A stretch of DNA of 64,000 bases, from assembly GCA_940671915.1 (NCBI GenBank), contig CALNVZ010003429.1, positions 23,258,893 through 23,322,892 on the forward strand. Direction: 5' to 3'. The translations under genes and the position numbers were made by a program. The notes under the pieces were generated by a model. It was not told where the DNA came from and ran no database searches. It saw only the letters and a program-made list of their open reading frames with translations. This document shows positions 36,373 through 47,734 of the stretch, in pieces (position 1 is the stretch's first letter; every line of letters begins with the position of its first letter). The stretch is from Paracentrotus lividus. Its lineage: Eukaryota; Echinodermata; Echinoidea; Camarodonta; Echinidae.

Positions 36373-36520
36373 TTAGTAAAGTTCGGTTGGAAATGAGAAA
36401 GGTTCTTAGTAATGTTCGGTTGGGAATGAAAGAGGTCCTAGGTAAAGTTCGGTTGGGAATGAGAAAGGTCCTTAGTAAAGTTCGATTGTGAATGAAAGGG
36501 GTCGTTAGTTAAGCTCAATT

Positions 36521-36951
36521 GAAAATGAAAAGATTCATAATTTAAAATCAATTGATAATGAAAATATTCCTATTAGTTAAAATTAGTTCAGAATAAGAAG
36601 GGTCCTATTATATTCAAGTTCAGTTGCGAATGTCCCAACGTGAAGTTTGATTGAGAATGTGCTCACTCTTAGTAGTGGTTTGGTTTTTTGGTTTTTACTT
36701 TCACATACATTTGAAATCGCTATTGATTAAAAATTAAAACGTTCTTCGCGTAACAATTCATGCGAGCGTGCTATACCGTCATCTTTAAATTTATTTAATT
36801 TGTCTGAGAAATTAAGGTAAACGTAATTCAAGACGAACGTGCAAACCGGAAAACTTTTAACATTAATCTGAATAAATATTTCCAAGAGACTCTCAACAAA
36901 TATAGACAAAAAATCATAAATAAGTTACAATTATACTGTTCGTCCCCCCCC

Positions 36952-36983
<32 letters not shown>

Positions 36984-37142
36984 ACGTTACAATTTTTAAA
37001 TGACTGCGATATACTATTCGGATCGGCTCTTGTTGCAAACAAAAATCGTAAACAAGTCTCAGTTCTAGTCTCGGCAAACAAAAACAAATATCTTCTTATC
37101 CTTAATACATCGATTGTTGTTCATTCATATTTCAGACAGAAG
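36521..37142. promoter_or_regulatory. Upstream region of the IgGFc-domain gene
   Basis: AT-rich sequence with a poly(C)/poly(A) tract at 36,943-36,975. A splice-acceptor-like TTCATATTTCAG ends at 37,135, seven bases before the ATG, so a non-coding first exon further upstream is likely. No TATA box or other promoter element can be identified with confidence. Confidence 0.35.
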
Positions 37143-37236
37143 ATGGCATTTGCAGGTGCACACGAGCTCTTAGCTGTCATCTCTGTTTTAACCATTTTCG
37201 GTCATTCTACCATCGCTTTGGATCGCCCCTGCTCAG
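37143..37236 (+). CDS. Exon 1: signal peptide
   Basis: ATG at 37,143; ends GCTCAG|GTAACA in phase 1. It encodes a short N-region, a hydrophobic core (LLAVISVLTIF) and a small-residue cleavage context around STIALDRP. Confidence 0.85.
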
Positions 37237-40200
37237 GTAACAGAAAAAAACCCCCAATAAAGTCATACTAAAATAACGTTGTTTAGTTCTTAGGTATTGC
37301 ACTTTAATTTTTGTTTGTTGTGTTGTAACGTACAATTGTAAATAACAGCCAGTTCTGGAAACACAAGTTATTGTTAACAGCTTGGCCGACCAACAAAGTC
37401 GTCGGGAGAGTCCAAATCAAATAGGTCAATTGGTTCACTGCTGCTCATATGAATACATCTCCAACACTAGGTCAAAAATTCACAAAAATAACAAATGTAA
37501 TGTTACGTCCTTATAGTAATACACAATCACGCAGAAAGCAATATTAATCATAAATGCTTTTAAATTATCTAATGCTCATTGAATTTTTGAATACGAGCAA
37601 AAACTTAACCATCGAGTGAGGAAGGCTTTGTCTTGTAAACATATACATGTATATCAGTATTTCTCAAAGCATTTCAAGACAAATGAGGACATTATTATTC
37701 GGCTTTCACATGTGTTCAGTTTCAATAATTTCCACGATACAGTTGGAGATGACGCCGACTCTTCACGATTCGGGAAAGACATCGTGTTCGGTCTCTTTCC
37801 GAATGGCGAATCCGCGTCCGAGCTCGGAGACTTCGCCAGCATCACGCAGACTACTGCATCCACACCAGGAGGAACTGACATGACTCTCTCCCGCCCTTTT
37901 ACGGGAACGTTCTTAACAGTGACGGTGAAAACTATTCCTGAAGATGTGTTCGTCGCTTTCACACCCTCCACGACCGTTTCGAGGATCACGGGTGTGCACG
38001 AAGGAACACTTCGGATAACATCGGAAGGTCCTCTCAAGACATTCGCTTATGGTTATAACAGCGCGGTATGTCGCAATTTCTACATATAACATGTATAATG
38101 CACCATTATCATTTCAAAATCGCAACTTTATTTTATAACGACTCTGTGAAGGGTACAAGGAAGAAAATGGCAATAAGAGAACTATTTTCTTGTTCACGAT
38201 ATGAAACAGATTATTCAGCCTATTATGTGAATTTGGTTATATTTCAGTTCAATCAAACCTTTAAAAGGCCTACGATATAAGAGACATATCTTCTGCTCTG
38301 TCATATTTTGCATCTACTTTCCATATTTTATAGATTCTGTCCCTTGCTATAATAAAACTATTCTACCGATACATAGTATTTATTTATTTATTTCGGTTTA
38401 AAAATACACATAAATATACATTATTAAAAGGTCCAGGAACCAAACTAATCATGTTTACAAAATATATACAAAAGAACAGTACAAGTACAAACTATTATAC
38501 AGTCTGTGTAAAAAAAAAAAAAAAAAAATGGTACAGCCGGGGAAAAAATTATTTAGGTGTGAATTTTTTTTTCATATAATGTGTGTTTGTGGTACCAAAT
38601 TAAAGCCAAAAGACTTTTCTTGTTGATGGGCTTTATTTTGTATAATTTGCTTTCGTGAAACAAATGTTATGCTAAGTTTTGTGTGACGAGGAACAAATCG
38701 AAATTACGCACTTCCATTGTTCTGGAGCGCTGAATTTATGGCCATTATGCGAAACCTATACACAAAGGCATGGGACGGCGTGCGAAAATTTGATTTTTCT
38801 TGATTGTAGAAAACTAGTCATATCTCAAAAATTACAGCACCAAATGTGATGAGAAGATTTGCAGAAGAAAGTCTAATTTTCCTGCTTTATGAAAATACAA
38901 AACAATACCAGGTTGTGATTTATCTTCATACTATAAAAAAATGTTTTCCACTTGTACCATTTTATTTAATACAGACTGTATAATACAAATTTGTAAAAAG
39001 TACATTTCAAACAGTATGTATGAAAAAAATATATGCAAAACAGTGATTGAGATCTTTAAATCAAAAGACTAGACTGGATAATTATGGAAGATTTATATAT
39101 ATATATATATATATATATAATGTATATTTTATTACATTCTGATTTAAATTTCTATTGATTTTGTTGTGTTTTCTTTGTCCTAGACCCTTACATTCGGGGC
39201 CCTTGGAACTATTCCGCGGAAGTACTTAGGCCAGGAATACTTTGCCGTAGTCCGAGCAGACCCTGGACCTGGCCAATTGGTCATCTCATCAACGGGGCAG
39301 CCTACCCTTATCCGCATTACTCCAAATGCAGCCTTCAAGTTTGATGAAATCCTCTACAGTGGTACGAACGAAGTCGACATCGAACTTCCTGCCTGGGGTC
39401 TGGCTGCCATCACAACTTCCTCGAATGATTTCACAGGCTCAAGGATACTGGCCAACGAGTCTGTAGCGGTGGTGTCCGGTTCGGCGTGCGCATACAGTCC
39501 CAACGCAATAGACGGCGCATGCGACTATGCGATTGAACAGCTATTGCCTTACGACCGATGGGGCAGTATCTTCAACGTGGCTCCTTTTAACGGTGGTGGT
39601 TCTCCTGGATACTTTGTCCAGGTGACTGCAGGACGGGACAACACCAGTGTTAGTATAAACGGGACAGTTCTGACTCTGAATCAAGGAGAGACATTCGATC
39701 TGAATGTCGACGATGACACCATGGTGAGAATAAAAGGAAAGCAACCTTTGCAAGTCATGAAGTTCATGAAGGATTTGATCTCCATGGTCCTTGTAGCTCC
39801 GGAAGAACAGTATACCAACCATACAACTTATATCCGGATGAATGGCATGGAAGGACCCTCTTTCTCTCACTACTTCACCATCGTGATACCCTGTCCCGAT
39901 AGTTCAGGTCTTGACGTTGTTCATAAAGGCGCCACTGGGCCTGCTTCTTCAATGAACTTACAGTCATTCTCCATGTGGACTAATGAGGACGTTTGTGCCT
40001 TCAGCAGTACCGGGATAGAAATGCACACATACACAATTTCACATCCAGACCCACGGTCTAAGTTCTTCGTAGAGGTTTATGGGAGATCAAACTCTGCTAG
40101 CTTTGCTTACGTTGGAAATCAAAAGTACCTCAAGCTGCGATGTATTGACTACAGTTTGGTGCTATATGGTACGTTTCAATGTAAAATGGAACATTTACAA

Positions 40201-42047
40201 AAATTATGGTTATGGATGTAAATTAGTAATGTCAGTTGGTAAACTATATTTTTGGAGGACCTAACCCTTGATCTTTGTTTCCTTAGTAGATGTGCCAAAC
40301 ACATTCGAAATTAAATAAACAAATATAATAATATACCTTAGTTGACAAATGACACGCCTAAAAAGTCTCCATTTAAAAAAAAATTAACAAAGAATTAAGA
40401 TGCAAGGGTGACATTTACTGCTCATGGACATTTTTGAATCTAACTTTCTCCCTTTATTTACAGGTACCACTACATCAATAGAGATGGCAACCACCTCGTC
40501 ACATCAAGATACCTTCGAAACATCAACATCCTTCAAGCTCGTGTCAACTTCAACTGGAACTACTACCAGTTACTCAACAACGACGACGTCGCCACCAGGT
40601 GGTAGTGCATCTTCTTCTACCACTGGGGAATCAACAACACCAACATCATCTACAGGGATAGCCATTTCACAAGCACAGAATGCTACACTCCCTTCAACCA
40701 GCCCTGCTCAATCAACATCAACTTCGATTTACTCAACCTCATCAACGTCGCCAATAGATGAGGGTACGCCCTCGACAATCAACGAGAAATCATCGACTGC
40801 AGCATCCTCTGAAGGGACCACTATTTCACAAACAAGCGTTGTTACACTCGTTCCTACCAGTCCGGGCCAATCAACATCACCTAACGCTACATCAAGTGAA
40901 GGGACAACCGTCACGCAAACACAGAATGTTACACTTCCTAGTCACGACAACTCAACATCATCTAACGTAACGTCACCTGAAAGGACTACTCTTTTAGAAA
41001 CTCAAAATACATCCTCCTCAACAGGCCCAGATTACGTAGCACTGACAATCACCATGAACACACAGGTCAAAAGCACACCGGCAACTCACACACCTACATG
41101 CGAAATGACATCCACATCAGAAACTGCAAATGCATCATTAGCTTCTGAGGAAGTGACCTCAATGAAGTCTCCCTACGTATCTACAACTTCAGAGCCTTTA
41201 ACAGCGACTGTGGATATACCAGTGGTAACAACCGATGAAATATCGACCTCAATAGTAGAAATAATAGAAACAACAACTTCTGAGCCTGCAGCAACATTTA
41301 TGGATATAATAGGGGTAACAACTGATGGAATGTCAACATCAAAGATAGAAACAGCAACAGAGCAACCATCCAAATTGTTACTTCATTCAGCAACTTCGCT
41401 GACGCAAACGACACCTATTCCATTGACCTCAAATGCAGTGTCACCCTCGTCTGACATCACTTCTTATACAACACCTTCAACAGAAATATTGCCCGACAAG
41501 ACAACGTCTTTACCTTCATTTGCAACTTCGATGACGTCATCAGCAGCACCAGTTCTGGACACTCACTCAAACGCATCTTTCATGTTATTATCGATAGGAA
41601 ATGCATCGAGTTCGAAGTTGCCCACGCCGCCAAGCGCCACGAAGATGTGTTATTACCTGACGAAACTGACTTTCGAAAGGCGACGTTCGACGAGGTCGCC
41701 TAAATGCTCAGCGTTAATGCAATCATCATCACCTTTATCTTGGGTTCAGGGAAACTCGACACACATTGAAGGTAATGAAATTATAACGTAATATCATTAA
41801 TATCATATATACCTAAAGAAGACCAATATTCATTCTTGTCATGACTTTCTCAAAGAGCACGATATGTGCAGGACAGGATGAAAAGCGGATACAAACCAAT
41901 CGAATTTCTTCAACTGAGAATTAGTTGACGTCTACGAGGGTCTTATACTACTACTCTTACTGATACTACTTCTTCTAATACTACTACTACTACTACTACT
42001 ACCACTTCTATTAATTACTACTTCAACTACTACTACAGCTACTACTT

Positions 42048-42107
<60 letters not shown>

Positions 42108-45100
42108 ATACTACAAATACTTCTACTATTATTATTATCAATACCACGATCACTACCAACAATATTATTTTTGTTTATTATATTGCTAAATAAGATATGT
42201 AATTATGTATGCATTGAAAGGAAAATTTTAAGTCTTGAAATATGGACAAAACTAAATAATCTGCTTGGAAACTAAATACAATTATGGAAATTGGGTTGGA
42301 TGTAGGACACCTTTAGTTTCATTGTCAACAACATCAAAGCGTTTGTTTGTTTGTAAATTTGATGAAGAAACGTATTTTGTAATTTGTAATCGAAATACTA
42401 TCACATGGGAAACCGAGAACAAATAGGGTGCTGTGAGGCACAGGAAAAGATACAGAAAAGATCAGACAATAGATATAAAAGAAAAAAAAAATGAGATGAA
42501 AGAAAAAGAAATGAAGAGTAAAGGACAGAGGGAGAGACTGAGGTGAAGGACTGTGCCATTAATTAAAATCTAACGGAAATCACGCGTCCATGTACCATGC
42601 ATACGTTTTATTGTGGTTATATCAATGGTTCAAGATCTTTTATTTCTTTCCTCTATAACTTCATTAACATCCAATACATGCATTATTCCTCAGTTCTCTT
42701 ACTGAAAATTGGCATACCAACGTATTTTCAATACAAAAAAGTATTGTTGCTCTACCGGGGTAGTACAATAAGAATAGGATCCCAATTGCAGAGAATTGAA
42801 CAGATCTTTATAATTGCATTTCCCTTATTCAAGATACCTTTTCCAGATCACTAATTACTCTTTATCGATATTTCATATGTCCATCAATTTGGACAGAGTA
42901 CGGGAATTAGTTTCATGATACAATGACCGTTTTTCTTTTGTCCATTTCTAATTTCCTGTGCGTTATTACCCCCTGAATAATAGCAATTAGCTATGGAATA
43001 TACCTCCCCTCCCACATTGTTGACATAATTTTAACTGTATAATCAATTGATGATGCATCGATCATTCCTCACCATTTTAATAATGATGCAAGTAATCATC
43101 ATTGGATTTCCTTTTTTTGTGTGTTAAATTAAGTTTGCGACTACTACTGATATACATGCTATATTATACTTTGATTCTACAAGAACAAATTTGATTCGTT
43201 TTCGAAGATACAATTGAAGAGTTTCATTCCCAAAGGGACTTAATGGACATTTGGAGATTTTTTTATTATTAAATCACTGGTTTCTGGTTGATCACTTTAC
43301 CGTGTACTATATGTTTTCATTTTGGTACACATGGTAGTACAATTGCCTTAGGCCATTTTAGTAAAAATTAAAAAAATTTATTTATAAATGTTCATTTTTG
43401 ACGAATTTTCTAAATTTTGATATTTATGGATTTCGTCCCTCTTTGAATGAAACTCCCCTATTAAATCGTCTATTTTTTCAATAAAACATCACATTTTCGC
43501 TTATTTAAATTTTTTAGTCCGTTAAAAATGTGTTTAGATGTATTCTGCAGGTGTATAAATACAATAAAAGTGAAAATAATACATTTTGAAGAATTTTTTT
43601 TTTCACCAAAAATCTAATATGCAGTCGGTTCAAATATTTCATTCCAAAAGGGACTAAATCCAAGAATTTTCATTAAATCCTTAAAAATCAATCAAATTTA
43701 TCCCGATTTTCTCTCAAGATTCTAAATCAATGCCTTCAAGTTGTGTGCGAAAATCAGAATATATATTCTACGGGAACATAGTTAAAGTTAAGATAAATTA
43801 TTTAGAATCCCCGTAGTGGATTTAGTCCCTTTTGGAATGAAACAGAAATTTGAAACATCAAAATATATTTTTGCAGAAAAAAAAATGGAATGCGATGTTA
43901 GGCATTTTAATCCCTTGTACTAGATGCACATATTTAGCTTTAAAAAAAAAAACGAACTTTGGTCAAATTTGGATTTAGTCCCTTTTGGAATGAAGCTCTT
44001 CAATTATTACATTCATTACGTTTTTATTTGTATAGATGAAAGGTATCTGTCCAGTTATTGTGATACAAAATATAGATTATCAAAAAAAAAAGAAAAAAGA
44101 AAAAAAAAAGACATTCTACACACAAAAAATAAGAACTAGTTTCCATGAGTAAAACCCGTTTGCTACTCTTGGAGGCGAAGTGCCTTTTATTTCGTATATC
44201 ACGACGACCGTATTTTTACTGTCAGAATTGTGGTTTCTGTTAAAAGTACACACACACCCGCTCTTCAGAACATGTAAAGTTAACTAAGGGATATCTCAAG
44301 AAAAAAAAAAAAAATTATTGAGTATATATAACTCAATAAATTTTTTTCTTGAGTATCCCTTAGTAACTTTACATGTTCAATTACGTAAAAACAATTGTTG
44401 CAAGTGAGTTTCTCTCTCAACTTGTACGTGCGCTTGGTGATGGATCGGGTGGAAACAACTAACAATCGAGTAAAGTGAGAATTGCTGAGAAATTCTATAT
44501 AGCCTGTAATTCACTAGATTGAGTAAACTAGTACGACACGTCTTCGGTAACGTCTCAAGTCTCGTGAAAAGTCTTTGAGAGTAATTTTAACTGGCTATGC
44601 GGTACTTTTACGCATGTTGCGCCCGGGGGGTACGCCTACTCGGATCACGAGTAGCAGACATGCACATGAGGTAATGGTTCTACCGCGTACGGTACGCGTA
44701 CATGCATAGCGGAACCATAAGCGTTACACTTCTGTGAGCGGAACGGAGAGCGGAGAGGCCTGCATGCTCTTATTGTCTTGGGTGAGTCCTATTCTTTTTG
44801 TTTGTTTGTTGCCTGTTTATAATGAATATTTTTGGAATGTTCCGATGATATACATCGTCTGATAACACTAACAACTAGATTAACATGCATGGATTTCCCA
44901 TTACTTTTGTCAGTCATGTACACAGTTTGAAGTATTTGATGCATTGATCAATGGCAATGTATTGGTTTGTGTGAATTGATGCACTGAAGTGAGTAATCAA
45001 GTGTATTGGTTTGAGAGAATTGATGCACTGATGTGTATATATGGAACCATATGAAACGGTGAACAAACAAAAAGGACAGTGTTATTTTATACCAAACACG

Positions 45101-47511
45101 CACACAGTTTCCCTAACATAGTGCACTAACGACCAGAAAGAGATCTTAACACAGGAAATGTTGTACTGGGTATAGACTGCTCTCTACGGTCTGACCGTCG
45201 ATATCGCGATAACAATGCCCTGAATAAAGACCGTGTAAAAGAGAGAGTGCAAGCTGTGCAGTCAGGATACGAAGTATTTTTTATCATGAATTATTTTTTT
45301 TATGATATCAAAAACGGCGGGGAAAAATATTGACCAATCACAAATAAGTTAAAATCATTGGAAAGAGGAAAATTAATATATTTACTGTCACTCAGCGTAA
45401 CTAGGGAAATTCGATGCGGCTGGCTGAATTTAACAGAAAGCTTTTAGTGACTGCTGTTGAGACCAAAATATCAATTTCACACAGAAAAACGACCGCAAAA
45501 ATGACTAAAAATGAAGAGATTTTAAAAGCTCAAAAACGCGAGGTTAGGGGTAAAAAATACTTCCCAAGGTTTTATCTTGTTTATATAATTAACAACCCTC
45601 ATAAACCTGTTAACTAAAGTAAATGATCCTTCTCGATTTTTTTTTAATTCCAGTAATTCAACAAAACTCCCGTTTTTTTCGGCGCATATCCTTCCCATTG
45701 ACAATCGGTGCGTGAAAATGGTTTTCCTAGAAAAGAAGCCCAACGTTTTCCATATGATCCAAATATCATTATAAAAAACAGGCAAACAAACAAACAAAAA
45801 GGACAGGACTACCTAGTGAGTAACGCTTTACATACTCAGAGAGTCAGAATAAAGGTTGCACAAACTCATCACACGCAAGTTGATGAGTTTTAAACCTTAC
45901 TTATATAACTCTCTGAGTATGTAAAGAAGCGTTACTCACTAGATTAGTTTGTGCAATGTACTCAAAACAATTAGTTGTATGTCCCAATAAAATGAGTATA
46001 ATTAAAATAAACTCATTTGGGTGTGTCACTTATATTGTCAAATTTAAAAATACTCGATTAGGTTGCGTTTCTCACAAAGTAGCTTATATATTGAGTGAAA
46101 GCACTCATGGATGTGTGTCACTAATGAGTCAAAAAAATACTGGATATTTGAGTGTGATCCACTCCATATATGCAAGTTCCTCATTTTTGTGTTTGTACCA
46201 AATGAGGAATTCGAACACCGGAAGACCAATGAAAACAAATTGAAGTATGTCTTACAAAATTTTCCTCTCCAAAAAGCTCCGTTTACCTTATCGGCCTATG
46301 AGTGTTTCACCCCTTTTTGCTTTAAGGAAAGCGAAACAGGTATACATACGCCCCAGAATATTTCCCACAAAAGAATAAACAAGTAAATGAATTTTAAAAA
46401 CAAAAACAAAATTAAATAAAAAATATATTTTAACTGACACTGGCGTCCTTGCCTTTCGTACTGCAATTAATTAATCATAATTATGTCTATGGATTTACTG
46501 CATTTCAGGTACTACGAATAGCCCAGCCATGACAAGCAATGTTCTAATCAAGTCGCATTCACCAAACACCATAAACTCGCAGATTGAAAAAGGTGAGTAG
46601 TAACGGTAACTCTTCAAGTTGGAATGTCTCACAGTATGTAAAACAATGTGGAAACAATGTGAGCACAATCCTGAAGACGGACAGTCAATCTGTCCGAAAC
46701 GTCGAGCACTCTCTACTATACTACTACAAGCCTTGGTGAAACAAACATGCACTCGGGATAATTTAGTATGTGTCGTACATATAATCCAGTATATTGTATT
46801 CTAGAGTGTCCACTATTTATATAATATATGCCTGTACCAACGCGTTGTCATATTGAGCAGGGCCCGGTAGTAAAAGATATCAAAACTGAAGTGGTATTAA
46901 CTCTGGGTGAACAGTATCTTTATCATTATTTCAACTTTTAAACATTGTATTTTCACATTACAGGGCGATCTGAAAATGATACTACTACTTAGTTGTCATA
47001 TTTTCAATTTCTCCTTCTGTTTTCTCTTTCAATTTTCTCTTTGACAGATCGGAGCTTTATATTGCCTATAGCCATTGTAGCGTTTGGGGCTGGAGTACCA
47101 ACTATCATTGTATGTTACTTCTTGTGGAGGAAGTAAGTATATATTGCCCCCGACATTGCACCATATACACTTTCTGACAATCACCCCGAACCCGTATTCT
47201 TATTAAAAACATGATCGAACACACTCAGATAATCATGATAGGGAAGGTACGAAGGATATACAAAGTGATATCATATATGTATATCACATTCACATTCATA
47301 TTCCATCTATTCTGCAGCAAAAAGTTCAGGCATTGTAAAAGGGACATAATTGAAGTGACCTAAATATTTGGGTCACATATATTTTTGAGGAAGACAGAAA
47401 TCACATCAATTCTTTCATTAACACGCACACGTAAACTTGTATCACCTTTTCACCGTTTATTACAGACCACGCCAAACAATTATGACTTGGTGTGCAGAAG
47501 AGCGGATCTGA
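37143..47511 (+). CDS. Membrane-anchored IgGFc-binding-domain mucin (7 exons, 974 aa)
   Basis: Exons 37,143-37,236, 37,743-38,065, 39,184-40,168, 40,464-41,771, 46,509-46,592, 47,048-47,132 and 47,466-47,511 total 2,925 nt; all have GT-AG borders and all phases agree. Order: signal peptide (1-25, hydrophobic LLAVISVLTIF), IgGFc-binding N-terminal-type domain (about 32-467) with the FGKDIVFGLFPN start and the SGSAC...CDYAIEQLLP...WG core (Cys 241 and 252), Ser/Thr/Pro stalk (468-903), a linker exon, a transmembrane helix (about 935-958) and a 16-residue tail ending in stop 47,509. In vertebrates this domain occurs in the secreted mucus protein FCGBP with many vWD modules; none is seen here. 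A cell-surface or mucus-layer role is inferred. The start is the only ATG giving a signal peptide in phase. Confidence 0.88.
37743..38065 (+). CDS. Exon 2: start of the IgGFc-binding-type domain
   Basis: The acceptor is CCACGATACAG and the donor is GCG|GTATGT, phase 1 to 0. It contains FGKDIVFGLFPNG, VTVKTIPEDVFVAF and GTLRITSEGPLKTFAYGY. This matches the family's opening strand and its 'xVTSdxPvxVyaxNY' motif. Confidence 0.88.
38500..38978 (+). mobile_element. Mariner-type MITE, family B copy 2, in intron 2
   Basis: CAGTCTGTGTAAAAA at the start and ACAGACTG at the end, each bordered by TA. It is colinear with the copy at 1,971-2,398 but longer by about 50 bp, mainly inside the 5' half. Confidence 0.85.
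39060..39125. repeat. Short (AT)n run before exon 3
   Basis: An ATATAT tract about 30 bp long at 39,088-39,120, some 60 bp upstream of the exon 3 acceptor. Confidence 0.8.
39184..40168 (+). CDS. Exon 3: body of the IgGFc-binding-type domain
   Basis: The acceptor is TTTCTTTGTCCTAG and the donor is TATATG|GTACGT, phase 0 to 1, 985 nt. It contains LGQEYFAVVRADPG, AVVSGSACAYS, GACDYAIEQLLPYDRWGS and VTAGRDNTSVSINGT. The C-x(10)-C then E-Q-L-x-P-x-x-x-W-G pattern is the most diagnostic part of the family. Several N-x-S/T sites (NES, NTS, NGT, NHT) fit an extracellular domain. Confidence 0.9.
40464..41771 (+). CDS. Exon 4: Ser/Thr-rich mucin stalk
   Basis: The acceptor is CCTTTATTTACAG and the donor is TTGAAG|GTAATG, phase 1 to 1, 1,308 nt (436 codons). 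It is dominated by Ser, Thr and Pro with imperfect repeats such as SEGTTISQT/SEGTTVTQTQNVTL and SEPLTATVDIPVVTTDE/SEPAATFMDIIGVTTDG. Dense O-glycosylation is expected from composition. The last 45 residues change character (FERRRSTRSPKCS) and may be frame-altered or spliced out in some transcripts. Confidence 0.82.
41945..42125. repeat. (TAC)n microsatellite in intron 4
   Basis: A long ACTACTACT run with short interruptions. The poly-valine frame on the minus strand is an artefact of the repeat. Confidence 0.9.
43212..44005. mobile_element. TIR element, family D, in intron 4
   Basis: The ends are AATTGAAGAGTTTCATTCC and GGAATGAAGCTCTTCAATT. The core word GGGACTAAATCC/GGATTTAGTCCC recurs in both orientations at 43,220, 43,427, 43,637, 43,818 and 43,970, so the interior is itself an irregular inverted array. 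No coding frame is present. Related words recur at 49,124-49,365. Confidence 0.7.
44268..44378. repeat. 110-bp hairpin in intron 4
   Basis: GAACATGTAAAGTTAACTAA faces TTAGTAACTTTACATGTTC, continuing inward as GGGATATCTCAAGAAAAA facing TTTTTCTTGAGTATCCC. A small central TTGAGTATATATAACTCAA palindrome forms the tip. Confidence 0.85.
45813..45942. mobile_element. 130-bp MITE-like inverted repeat in intron 4
   Basis: CTAGTGAGTAACGCTTTACA on the left and its inverse TGTAAAGAAGCGTTACTCAC-TAG on the right (one 3-base insertion), continuing as TACTCAGAGAGT facing ACTCTCTGAGTA. The loop contains paired AACTCATCA/TGATGAGTT words. Confidence 0.8.
46509..46592 (+). CDS. Exon 5: linker to the membrane helix
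   Basis: The acceptor is TACTGCATTTCAG and the donor is GAAAAAG|GTGAGT, phase 1 to 1, 84 nt. It encodes a polar Ser/Asn/Thr-rich linker (TNSPAMTSNVLIKS). Symmetric 1-1 phase means it could be skipped without breaking the frame. Confidence 0.78.
46671..46701 (+). ncRNA. Hammerhead-ribozyme-like core motif in intron 5
   Basis: CTGAAGA, then a 7-bp stem (CGGACAG facing CTGTCCG) with a TCAAT loop, then GAAAC. This matches the conserved CUGANGA-stem II-GAAA boxes. Stems I and III and the NUH cleavage site are not clear, so activity is uncertain. Such motifs are widespread in retroelement termini of marine invertebrates. Confidence 0.35.
47048..47132 (+). CDS. Exon 6: transmembrane helix
   Basis: The acceptor is TCTTTGACAG and the donor is GGAA|GTAAGT, phase 1 to 2. 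It encodes FILPIAIVAFGAGVPTIIVC followed by YFLWRK: a single hydrophobic span with a basic stop-transfer end, so a type I membrane topology. Confidence 0.85.
47466..47511 (+). CDS. Exon 7: short cytoplasmic tail and stop
   Basis: The acceptor is CCGTTTATTACAG, phase 2. It encodes PRQTIMTWCAEERI then TGA at 47,509. No clear poly(A) signal was seen in the next 200 bp. The tail has no recognised signalling motif. An alternative terminal exon cannot be excluded. Confidence 0.6.
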
Positions 47512-47734
47512 ACAGAGCAAGAAGACAAACGTCCCAGACTCTTACCACTCAAGCCTGTTTGGTCTCTATTTCTGAAGCACTCAGTGTAATTCTTGAGTGT
47601 GAAAAATTTATTTTAATATACTGTTAATGTTTTCTAACAAGACTAAGACTTCATCACTGATTCGTCCCTCACGCCACGCTTGGTATAACAGGCAATTTTC
47701 TAATGTTTTTGACTACGTGATGGTGAAAATTCCC

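Larger units (their letters stand above)
33700..36520. repeat. 33-bp minisatellite, interrupted by two insertions
   Basis: The unit is built on GTTCGGTTGGGAATGAGAAG followed by GGTCCTTAGTAAA, 33 bp. Decayed units flank the LINE at 33,720-33,860, the dense array runs about 35,000-36,130, and it resumes at 36,376-36,500. The dense part looks rich in one-base indels. The 135-codon frame over it (34,919-35,326) is a repeat artefact; there are no spacers, so it is not a CRISPR array. Confidence 0.9.

Noticed and set aside
33700..36520. CRISPR-like regular repeats
   Set aside because: Units are contiguous 33-bp tandem copies without unique spacers, in an animal genome.
41932..42162. 76-codon poly-valine frame
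   Set aside because: Translation of the (TAC)n microsatellite.
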